Below, piece by piece: positions 1-5,426 of a stretch of 5,426 nucleotides of DNA (the stretch's first letter is position 1; every line of letters starts with the position of its first letter). This stretch comes from Oscillospiraceae bacterium (lineage in GTDB: Bacteria > Bacillota > Clostridia > Oscillospirales > Oscillospiraceae), in the NCBI GenBank assembly GCA_020025545.1, contig JAHHRX010000050.1:1-5426 (forward strand), read 5' to 3'. Both the position numbers and the translations under genes were made by a program. The notes beneath the pieces were generated by a model, which saw only the letters and a program-made list of their open reading frames with translations, searched no databases and was not told where the DNA came from.

Positions 1-2622
1 TTCCGTCAGAACCTGCTGGGTAAGCGTGTTGACTATTCCGGCCGTTCGGTTATCGTTGTTGGCCCCGAACTGAAAATGTATCAGTGCGGTTTGCCCAAGG
101 AAATGGCATTGGAGCTGTTTAAGCCCTTTGTTATGAAAGATCTGGTAGAAAAGGGTCTGGCCAACAATATTAAGAGCGCGCGCAAGATGGTAGAGCGCAC
201 CCGCACCGAAGTGTGGGACAGCTTGGAGACCGTGATCAAGGGCCATCCTGTTATGCTGAACCGTGCGCCTACTCTGCACCGTTTGGGCATTCAGGCCTTT
301 GAGCCTGTTCTGGTAGAGGGTCATGCCATTAAGCTGCATCCTCTGGTATGTACCGCTTTCAACGCCGACTTCGACGGTGACCAGATGGCGGTTCACCTGC
401 CTCTGAGCGCAGAAGCACAGCGCGAAGCAAAAATGCTGATGCTGGCTTCCGGAAACCTGCTGAAACCTTCTGACGGCTGCCCCGTTGCTGTGCCCACACA
501 GGATATGATCCTGGGCTCTTACTATCTGACGATGGTCAATGATGGGGATAAGGGCGAAGGCAAGGTGTTCCGTGATGAAGAAGAAGCTATTATGGCTTAT
601 AACGATAAGGTTATCACGCTGCAGGCTCGCATCAAGGTTCGCCGCGCACTGGAAGTGAACGGCAAAACAGAGACCCGACTGGTGGACACCACCGTTGGCC
701 GCATTATCTTTAACCAGCCCATTCCGCAGGATCTGGGTTATGTGGATCGCACCAATCCCGAAACCATGTTTGGCTACGAGGTTGATTTCCAGGTAACCAA
801 GAAAAACCTGCCCGACATCATCAGCCGCTGCCTGGCCGTACACGGCACCAAGGCAACTTCTGAGATGCTGGACCGCATCAAGGCACAGGGCTACAAGTAC
901 TCTACCATCAGCGGTATCACCGTTGCTGTGTGTGATGCGGTTATTCCCCCTCAGAAGCCTGAACTGCTGGCTGAGGCCGATGAGCGCGTTTCTAAAGTTA
1001 TCAAACAGTTTAACCGCGGTTTGATTTCCAACGAAGAACGCTACAACGGCGTGATTCAGATCTGGCAGGAGACTACCGATAAGGTTTCCAAGGCTCTGGC
1101 TGACAACCTGGAAGATCGCAACCCCATCTTCATGATGGCGGACTCCGGTGCTCGTGGTTCTATGAACCAGATCAAGCAGCTGGCCGGCATGCGTGGTCTG
1201 CTGGCAAATACCGCCGGTAAGACCATCGAAATGCCCATTCGTGCAAACTACCGTGAAGGCCTGAACATCTTGGAATACTTCGTTTCCTGCCGTGGTGCTC
1301 GTAAGGGCATGGCCGATACCGCTCTGCGTACCGCCGACTCCGGCTACCTGACCCGTCGTCTGGTCGATGTTTCTCAGGATGTTATCGTTCGTGAGGAAAA
1401 CTGCGGCGCAACCGAGGGTATCTGGGTTTCCGATATCCGTGAGGGCAAGGAAGAGATCGAGAGCTTCCGTGAGCGTCTGATCGGCCGCTATGCTGTGGGC
1501 GATGTATGTGATCCCAACACCGGTGCCGTGATCGTGCCGGAAGGCAAGATGATGGATCTGTTCGATGCCGAAAAGATCGAAGCAGCTGGCATCACCAAAC
1601 TGGAGATCCGCAGCGTGCTGAACTGCCGTGCAAAAGTTGGCGTTTGTGCTTACTGCTACGGTTCCAACCTGGCAAACGGCGATCCTGTTCGCATTGGTGA
1701 GTCTGTTGGTATTATCGCTGCTCAGTCCATCGGTGAGCCCGGTACTCAGCTGACCATGCGTACCTTCCATACCGGTGGTATCGCATCTGCGGAAGATATT
1801 ACCCAGGGTCTGCCTCGTGTTGAAGAGCTGTTTGAGAGCCGCCGTCCCAAGGCTTTGGCCATCATGACCGAGATTGCCGGCACCGCTCACATTGACGACA
1901 GCAAGAAGAACCGTCATGTTGTTGTGAACGGTGTGGACGAGAACGGTGCTCCCACAGAGAAGAGCTATCTGATTCCGTTCGGTCAGCGCATTCGCATCAC
2001 CGAGGGTCAGCAGCTTGAAAAGGGTGATATGATCACCGAAGGTCATGCATATCCCCATGACATTCTGGCCATCAAGGGTCGTGTTGCCGTTCAGAACTAC
2101 CTGATTCAGGAAGTTCAAAAGGTTTACCGCCTGCAGGGTGTAGAAATCAACGATAAGCACATTGAGGTTATCGTTCGTCAGATGATCCGCAAGGTTCGTG
2201 TGGACGATGCAGGCTCTACCACTTTGATCGGCGGCGCACTGGCTGACAAGATGGAAGTTGAGCATCAGAATGCAGAGATCGCAGAGCGCATTGCTGCCGG
2301 TGAGCAGGGTCTGAAGCCTGCCCAGTACACCGATGTGCTGCTGGGTATCACCAAAGCGTCTCTGTCTACCGACAGCTTCCTGTCTGCCGCATCCTTCCAG
2401 GAAACCACTCGCGTGCTGACCGAAGCCGCCATCAAGGGCAAGGTTGACCCCCTGATGGGCCTGAAGGAAAATGTTATCATCGGTAAGCTGATTCCTGCCG
2501 GTACCGGTTTGGATGAAGTGGAAGCCGAACTCGTCCGCCGTGAGCAGGAGGAGAACGGCATCGTGGTAGCACCCGCCATGACCATGGCCGGCGAAGACGG
2601 TGAGGACTGCGCAGAGGAGTAA
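1..2622 (+). CDS. rpoC: DNA-directed RNA polymerase subunit beta' (5'-truncated by window edge)
   Basis: This is the largest RNA polymerase subunit, which with beta forms the active centre. The reading frame is open from base 1, so the gene starts upstream; 873 residues are present and roughly 330 of the usual ~1200 are missing (zinc ribbon, clamp, lid, rudder). Visible in order: switch-2 (RVDYSGRSVI, bases 28-57); the catalytic NADFDGDQ loop at 361-384, whose Asp codons at 367, 373 and 379 chelate the active-site Mg; the secondary-channel segment DSGARGS near 1141; the bridge helix at about 1309-1380; the second zinc site, with Cys codons at 1402, 1624, 1645 and 1654 (C-x73-C-x6-C-x2-C); the trigger loop with Met, Arg and His codons at 1756, 1759 and 1768; and switch-1 near 2392-2500. 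ITQGLPRVEELFE follows the trigger loop directly, so the proteobacterial SI3 insertion is absent. The C-terminus is acidic. A terminator follows the TAA, so this is the last gene of its (probably rpoB-rpoC) unit. Confidence 0.99.
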   Translation, partial: FRQNLLGKRVDYSGRSVIVVGPELKMYQCGLPKEMALELFKPFVMKDLVEKGLANNIKSARKMVERTRTEVWDSLETVIKGHPVMLNRAPTLHRLGIQAFEPVLVEGHAIKLHPLVCTAFNADFDGDQMAVHLPLSAEAQREAKMLMLASGNLLKPSDGCPVAVPTQDMILGSYYLTMVNDGDKGEGKVFRDEEEAIMAYNDKVITLQARIKVRRALEVNGKTETRLVDTTVGRIIFNQPIPQDLGYVDRTNPETMFGYEVDFQVTKKNLPDIISRCLAVHGTKATSEMLDRIKAQGYKYSTISGITVAVCDAVIPPQKPELLAEADERVSKVIKQFNRGLISNEERYNGVIQIWQETTDKVSKALADNLEDRNPIFMMADSGARGSMNQIKQLAGMRGLLANTAGKTIEMPIRANYREGLNILEYFVSCRGARKGMADTALRTADSGYLTRRLVDVSQDVIVREENCGATEGIWVSDIREGKEEIESFRERLIGRYAVGDVCDPNTGAVIVPEGKMMDLFDAEKIEAAGITKLEIRSVLNCRAKVGVCAYCYGSNLANGDPVRIGESVGIIAAQSIGEPGTQLTMRTFHTGGIASAEDITQGLPRVEELFESRRPKALAIMTEIAGTAHIDDSKKNRHVVVNGVDENGAPTEKSYLIPFGQRIRITEGQQLEKGDMITEGHAYPHDILAIKGRVAVQNYLIQEVQKVYRLQGVEINDKHIEVIVRQMIRKVRVDDAGSTTLIGGALADKMEVEHQNAEIAERIAAGEQGLKPAQYTDVLLGITKASLSTDSFLSAASFQETTRVLTEAAIKGKVDPLMGLKENVIIGKLIPAGTGLDEVEAELVRREQEENGIVVAPAMTMAGEDGEDCAEE

Positions 2623-2652
2623 TCCTTTTCGCTTCCTGCACACCATTATTGC

Positions 2653-2694
2653 AAATAAAATCGGCAGCTGCTGAAAAGCGGCTGCCGACTTTTT
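2653..2694 (+). terminator. Rho-independent terminator after rpoC
   Basis: A GC-rich hairpin starts about 38 bp after the rpoC stop. The arms TCGGCAGCTGC (2661-2671) and GCGGCTGCCGA (2678-2688) pair over 11 bp, with a single G-U wobble, around the six-base loop TGAAAA. After one C comes a T run (2690-2694) and further AT-rich sequence. An A-rich stretch (2653-2660) precedes the stem, so it may also terminate weakly on the other strand, but no minus-strand gene faces it. It separates the rpoC unit from the str operon. Confidence 0.93.
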
Positions 2695-2808
2695 ATATAG
2701 AGATAAAAGCAGAACATCCTATAATAACATTAAAAATAGGTTTTAGAGGGGTCTTTTGTACAAAATGAAAAATTCAGTGAATTAACCAAGGTTTTTTCGA
2801 AAATACTG
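2695..2808. other. AT-rich region upstream of the str promoter, no gene
   Basis: No credible coding sequence lies in the 309 bp between rpoC and rpsL; this part, between terminator and promoter, is strongly AT-rich. It contains three short dyads: TTTTGTACAAAA (2754-2765), AATTCAGTGAATT (2771-2783, six-base arms around one central G) and TTTTCGAAAA (2794-2803). The A/T tracts at about 2784-2804 lie where an UP element would contact the alpha-subunit C-terminal domains (about -40 to -60 relative to the predicted start). A lone TATAAT at 2720-2725 lacks a matching -35 box. The functions are inferred from position only. Confidence 0.5.
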
Positions 2809-2837
2809 TTGACATGGATAAATCTTATGTGTACAAT
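2809..2837 (+). promoter_or_regulatory. Sigma-A type promoter of the rpsL-rpsG-fusA operon
   Basis: A perfect -35 box TTGACA (2809-2814) is separated by exactly 17 bp from the -10 box TACAAT (2832-2837), which has one mismatch to TATAAT. There is no correctly placed TGn extended -10. Transcription should begin near 2843-2845, giving a leader of about 88 nt before rpsL. AT tracts just upstream resemble an UP element, in keeping with a strong ribosomal-protein promoter. It is the only good promoter match between the rpoC terminator and rpsL. Confidence 0.9.
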
Positions 2838-2843
2838 AAGATT
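2821..2843. promoter_or_regulatory. 23-bp dyad over the -10 box, candidate operator
   Basis: The perfect eight-base arms AATCTTAT (2821-2828) and ATAAGATT (2836-2843) flank the seven-base centre GTGTACA. The dyad centres on the first base of the -10 box and ends at the predicted transcription start, so it would scarcely be present in the mRNA. That fits a DNA-level site, where a bound dimer would block polymerase, better than an RNA hairpin. No regulator is known to me for this sequence. Chance occurrence in AT-rich DNA is not excluded. Confidence 0.4.
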
Positions 2844-2931
2844 GTTGCGCTGACCAAGGTGCAACTTTGTCCGTATGATGTTTTGGCAGTTCGCTGCCTT
2901 AACATAAATAAATTTAAGAAAGGAGAACAAA
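2844..2931 (+). promoter_or_regulatory. Leader of the str operon mRNA with two hairpins
   Basis: The predicted 5' untranslated region holds two stems. The first begins at the predicted start site: GTTGCGCT (2844-2851) pairs with GGTGCAAC (2858-2865), including two G-U pairs, around the loop GACCAA. The second is GGCAG-TTCG-CTGCC (2885-2898), a five-base stem with a UUCG loop closed by G-C rather than the extra-stable C-G. Neither is followed by a long T run, so they do not look like terminators. An unstructured A/T-rich stretch then leads to the AAAGGAG ribosome binding site (2919-2925), six bases before the rpsL ATG. A role in mRNA stability or autoregulation is possible but not shown. Confidence 0.5.
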
Positions 2932-3360
2932 ATGCCTACTTTTAACCAGCTTGTACGCAAAGGCCGTGAGGTGTCTGTCCGCAAGTCTACCGCTCCTGCT
3001 CTGCAGAAGAGCTACAACTCTCTGGACAAGTCCTACAGCGACGCTAACAGCCCCCAGAAGCGTGGTGTATGCACCGCTGTTCGTACCATGACCCCCAAGA
3101 AGCCCAACTCTGCTCTGCGTAAGGTAGCCCGTGTAAAGCTCACGAATGGTATCGAGGTAACCTCTTACATTCCCGGTATCGGCCACAACCTGCAGGAGCA
3201 TAGCGTAGTACTGATCCGTGGCGGCCGTGTTAAGGACCTTCCCGGTGTTCGTTACCACATTATCCGTGGTACTCTGGATACTCAGGGTGTGGCTAACCGT
3301 AACCAGTCTCGCTCTAAGTACGGCGCGAAGCGCCCCAAGGCCGGTGCTAAGAAGAAGTAA
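2932..3360 (+). CDS. rpsL: 30S ribosomal protein S12
   Basis: S12 sits at the decoding centre of the 30S subunit, where it contacts 16S rRNA and tRNA and affects accuracy and translocation. The 142-residue product is full length for a Firmicute; its N-terminal third (about residues 26-39) carries the Gram-positive insertion absent from E. coli S12. Conserved landmarks are SPQKRGVCT, TPKKPNSALRK and GGRVKDLPGVRYH. Lys56 (codon 3097-3099) and Lys101 (3232-3234) match the B. subtilis positions where substitutions give streptomycin resistance; both are wild-type lysine, so no resistance is predicted from rpsL. Asp102 corresponds to the residue methylthiolated by RimO in E. coli. The C-terminus is a basic tail ending in KAGAKKK. 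The start is fixed by AAAGGAG six bases upstream and by the family N-terminus MPTFNQLVRKG. It is the first gene of the operon. Confidence 0.99.
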   Translation: MPTFNQLVRKGREVSVRKSTAPALQKSYNSLDKSYSDANSPQKRGVCTAVRTMTPKKPNSALRKVARVKLTNGIEVTSYIPGIGHNLQEHSVVLIRGGRVKDLPGVRYHIIRGTLDTQGVANRNQSRSKYGAKRPKAGAKKK

Positions 3361-3478
3361 TTAACGTTTACCCCGCCATCAAAGGCGTCTTATATATATA
3401 AGTAGACCTTTTATGGCACAACGGGAGTTTTTTGCTTTCGAGTACCGATGATATCATTCTGTGAAGGAGGGAAGAAAG
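3361..3478 (+). promoter_or_regulatory. rpsL-rpsG spacer, candidate S7 autoregulatory region
   Basis: This 118-bp gap is long for the inside of a ribosomal operon and occupies the position where S7 binds the str mRNA and represses translation in E. coli. It holds a weak stem CGCC-ATCAAA-GGCG (3374-3387), the perfect 14-bp palindrome at 3389-3402 (CTTATAT/ATATAAG) and the palindrome ATGATATCAT (3448-3457) just ahead of the rpsG ribosome binding site. CCTTT (3407-3411) can pair either with AAAGG (3381-3385) or, with one G-U, with GAAGG of the ribosome binding site (3463-3467), a possible switch. I see no strong terminator and no convincing promoter. The regulatory role is inferred. Confidence 0.4.
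3464..3470 (+). promoter_or_regulatory. Ribosome binding site that sets the rpsG start
   Basis: AAGGAGG lies eight bases before the ATG at 3479. An in-frame GTG at 3461 would extend the protein by six residues (MKEGRK) but would place this site inside the coding region with no other site upstream. The ATG at 3479 also yields the universal S7 N-terminus MPRRG, so the GTG is rejected. Confidence 0.93.
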
Positions 3479-3949
3479 ATGCCTAGAAGAGGTAACATTG
3501 CAAAGCGTGACGTATTGTGCGATCCGCTGTACAATTCCAAAATGGTGACCCGCTTGATCAACAGCATTATGCTGGATGGCAAGAAGGGTGTCGCTCAGAA
3601 AATTGTTTACGATGCTTTTGAGCTCGTAAAGGAAAAGTCCGGTAACGATCCCCTGGAGATGTTCGAAAAGGCTATGGAGAACATCATGCCCAGCCTGGAA
3701 GTTAAGGCCCGCCGTGTTGGTGGTTCTACCTATCAGGTTCCTGTTGAGGTTCGTGCCGAGCGCCGTGAGACTTTGGGTCTGCGTTGGCTGACCGCTTACG
3801 CCCGCGCCCGTAGCGAGCGCACCATGCGTGAGCGTTTGGCAAACGAAATCATGGATGCCGTTAACAACACCGGTAACGCCGTGAAGAAGCGCGAAGACAC
3901 TCACAAAATGGCCGAAGCCAACAAGGCTTTCGCTCATTACCGTTATTGA
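3479..3949 (+). CDS. rpsG: 30S ribosomal protein S7
   Basis: S7 is a primary 16S rRNA-binding protein that nucleates assembly of the 30S head and lines the mRNA exit and E-site region. The product has 156 residues, the same as I recall for B. subtilis S7. Recognisable segments are MPRRGNIAKRDVL, DPLYNSKMVTRLIN, LEVKARRVGGSTYQVPVEV, ERRETLGLRWL, ERLANEIMDA, and the C-terminal VKKREDTHKMAEANKAFAHYRY. The third and fourth codons are AGA, whereas later arginines are nearly all CGT or CGC, a common pattern near starts that keeps the initiation region A-rich. In E. coli S7 is the autoregulator of this operon; the long spacer before this gene makes the same plausible here. fusA follows after 27 bp, so the two are probably cotranscribed. 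Confidence 0.99.
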   Translation: MPRRGNIAKRDVLCDPLYNSKMVTRLINSIMLDGKKGVAQKIVYDAFELVKEKSGNDPLEMFEKAMENIMPSLEVKARRVGGSTYQVPVEVRAERRETLGLRWLTAYARARSERTMRERLANEIMDAVNNTGNAVKKREDTHKMAEANKAFAHYRY

Positions 3950-3976
3950 TCCGCCCTGTATTTTTAGGAGGTTAAT

Positions 3977-5426
3977 ATGCCAAGAGACGTTTCTCTGGAA
4001 ATGACCAGAAACATCGGCATTATGGCGCATATCGACGCCGGCAAGACCACCACCACCGAGCGTATCCTGTATTACACTGGTGTTAACCACAAAATCGGTG
4101 AAACGCACGATGGCGCGGCTACCATGGACTGGATGGCTCAGGAGCAGGAGCGTGGTATTACCATTACTTCTGCTGCTACCACCTGTTACTGGAGCCACAC
4201 TGAGCTGCTGAACGATCCCGCCAAGGCCAAGAAGAACCGGCACCGGATCAACATCATCGACACCCCTGGCCACGTAGACTTTACCGTTGAGGTAGAGCGT
4301 TCTCTGCGTGTTCTGGACGGTTCTGTTACCGTTCTGTGCGCTAAGGGTGGCGTTGAGCCCCAGTCCGAGACTGTTTGGCGTCAGGCCGATAAGTATCACG
4401 TACCCCGTATGGCTTACGTGAATAAGATGGACATCATGGGCGCTGATTTCTACCGCGTTGTCAACATGATGCGTGAGCGTCTGAAATGTAACGCAGTACC
4501 CATCCAGCTGCCCATCGGCAAAGAAGATGAGTTCAAAGGCATTATCGACTTGATCGATATGCAGGCCGATGTATACTACGATGATCTGGGCAAGGATGTT
4601 CGCGTAGAGCCCATTCCTGAAGATATGATGGAACTGGCTCAGCAGTACCGTGCCGAGTTGATCGAAGCTGTTGCAGAAGGCGACGAAGAGCTGATGATGA
4701 AGTATCTGGAAGGCGAAGAGCTGACCAAGGCTGAAATCAAGAAGGCTCTGCGTAAAGAGACCATCGACAACACCATCGTTCCCGTTTGCTGCGGTACTTC
4801 TTACCGCAACAAGGGCGTTCAGAAGCTGCTGGACGCCATCGTGGATTATATGCCCGCTCCTACCGATATCGAAGATATCAAGGGTGTTGATCCCGAAACC
4901 GGCGAGGAGACCAGCCGTCCTTCCGACGACAACGCTCCTTTCGCTGCTCTGGCATTTAAGATTGCCACCGACCCGTTTGTTGGTAAGCTGTGCTTCTTCC
5001 GCGTATACTCCGGTGTTGTGGAAGCTGGTACCACCGTTTACAACTCTGTAAAAGAGAACAACGAGCGTTTGGGTCGTATTCTGCAGATGCATGCAAACCA
5101 TCGTCAGGATATCGACGCTTGCTACGCCGGTGATATCGCCGCTGCTGTTGGTCTGAAAAACACCACCACCGGTGATACCCTGTGTGATCCCAAGAACCCT
5201 GTTATCCTGGAAAGCATGGAATTCCCCGAGCCTGTTATCCGTGTTGCCATCGAGCCCAAGACCAAAGCCGGTCAGGAGAAGATGGGCATTGCGCTGAACA
5301 AACTGGCTGAAGAAGACCCCACCTTCCGTACTTGGACCGATGAGGAAACTGGTCAGACCATTATCGCAGGCATGGGCGAGCTGCACCTGGAGATCATTGT
5401 TGACCGTCTGCTGCGTGAGTTCAAGG
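3977..5426 (+). CDS. fusA: Translation elongation factor G (3'-truncated by window edge)
   Basis: EF-G is the GTPase that drives tRNA-mRNA translocation and, with the recycling factor, splits ribosomes. The window holds 483 complete codons of an expected ~690-700, ending just after GELHLEIIVDRLLREFK in domain III; domains IV and V lie outside. G-domain motifs: G1 AHIDAGKT (residues 17-24), G2 RGITITSAAT (59-68), G3 DTPGH (95-99, with the catalytic His99), G4 NKMD (149-152), and G5 as GTSYRNKG (273-280), where many EF-Gs have GSAFKNKG. Domain II follows (FAALAFKIATDPFVGKL). Residues 73-89 form a basic insertion between G2 and G3, longer than in B. subtilis or E. coli, and next to it are the only CGG codons I found in the window (Arg88, Arg90). 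The start is fixed by AGGAGGT (3966-3972), five bases of spacer after AGGAGG, and the N-terminus MPRDVSLEMTRNIGI. tuf often follows fusA but is not in view. Confidence 0.98.
   Translation, partial: MPRDVSLEMTRNIGIMAHIDAGKTTTTERILYYTGVNHKIGETHDGAATMDWMAQEQERGITITSAATTCYWSHTELLNDPAKAKKNRHRINIIDTPGHVDFTVEVERSLRVLDGSVTVLCAKGGVEPQSETVWRQADKYHVPRMAYVNKMDIMGADFYRVVNMMRERLKCNAVPIQLPIGKEDEFKGIIDLIDMQADVYYDDLGKDVRVEPIPEDMMELAQQYRAELIEAVAEGDEELMMKYLEGEELTKAEIKKALRKETIDNTIVPVCCGTSYRNKGVQKLLDAIVDYMPAPTDIEDIKGVDPETGEETSRPSDDNAPFAALAFKIATDPFVGKLCFFRVYSGVVEAGTTVYNSVKENNERLGRILQMHANHRQDIDACYAGDIAAAVGLKNTTTGDTLCDPKNPVILESMEFPEPVIRVAIEPKTKAGQEKMGIALNKLAEEDPTFRTWTDEETGQTIIAGMGELHLEIIVDRLLREFK

Noticed and set aside
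2265..2585. Minus-strand open frame of 106 codons opposite the 3' end of rpoC
   Set aside because: It lies wholly opposite conserved RpoC switch-1 and C-terminal coding sequence, and its composition is that of antisense of a codon-biased gene.
2720..2725. TATAAT as a second promoter after the rpoC terminator
   Set aside because: The -35 position 17 bp upstream reads ATAGAG, there is no extended -10, and a much better promoter lies downstream at 2809-2837.
2785..2860. Direct repeat ACCAAGGT at 2785-2792 and 2853-2860, either side of the promoter
   Set aside because: An eight-base repeat is expected by chance about once in a region of this length, and the second copy is partly explained by the first leader hairpin.
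2730..2984. Minus-strand open frame of 84 codons across the rpoC-rpsL gap
   Set aside because: It begins with a TTG inside rpsL and runs back through the str leader and promoter. The product resembles nothing known, and a gene here would collide with a clear promoter.
3421..3460. Internal promoter or terminator in the rpsL-rpsG spacer (GGGAG followed by six T)
   Set aside because: No stable stem precedes the T run, and TTGCTT at 3432 followed by CATTCT 17 bp later matches the promoter consensus poorly.
3461..3478. Upstream GTG start for rpsG
   Set aside because: It would put the only ribosome binding site inside the gene and add six residues absent from S7 proteins.
3368..5386. Minus-strand open frame of 672 codons opposite rpsG and fusA
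   Set aside because: Its codons are exact reverse complements of the sense codons of both genes, so it stays open simply because TTA, CTA and TCA are avoided in these highly expressed genes. The translation resembles no family I recognise.

Overview
The window is a housekeeping segment of a bacterial chromosome. It holds the 3' part of rpoC (RNA polymerase beta'), a rho-independent terminator, a sigma-A type promoter with an AT-rich upstream region, and then the start of a str operon: rpsL (ribosomal protein S12), rpsG (S7) and the first ~70% of fusA (elongation factor G). All genes read on the + strand. Both window ends cut a gene: rpoC lacks its N-terminal third and fusA its C-terminal third.

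The source is most likely a Firmicute of class Clostridia, perhaps an Oscillospiraceae/Ruminococcaceae-like gut anaerobe. The reasons are that S12 has the Gram-positive N-terminal insertion and aligns residue for residue with Bacillus subtilis S12 up to about residue 107. RpoC also lacks the large trigger-loop insertion of Proteobacteria, ribosome binding sites are strong AGGAGG types, and EF-G has clostridial-looking phrasing. The genes use a strongly biased codon set (CTG for Leu, CGT/CGC for Arg, almost no TTA/CTA/TCA), as expected of highly expressed genes. Genus cannot be fixed from this sequence.

Layout: 1-2622 rpoC (partial); 2653-2694 terminator; 2695-2808 AT-rich region with three short palindromes; 2809-2837 promoter (TTGACA, 17 bp, TACAAT) with a 23-bp dyad lying over the -10 box; about 2844-2931 a leader with two hairpins; 2932-3360 rpsL; 3361-3478 a 118-bp spacer with dyads, the position where S7 autoregulates the operon in E. 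coli; 3479-3949 rpsG; 27-bp gap; 3977-5426 fusA (partial). The terminator followed by a new promoter shows that rpoC ends one transcription unit and rpsL begins another. The L7Ae-like gene that lies between rpoC and rpsL in B. subtilis is absent.

The products act in core gene expression: beta' forms the RNA polymerase active centre, S12 and S7 are decoding-centre and 30S-head proteins, and EF-G drives translocation on the ribosome that contains them. I see no undescribed system, mobile element, CRISPR array or RNA gene. The points worth a second look are regulatory (the dyad on the promoter, the leader hairpins, the rpsL-rpsG spacer) and a lineage-type insertion in the EF-G G domain that carries the only two CGG codons I found in the coding sequence of the window.
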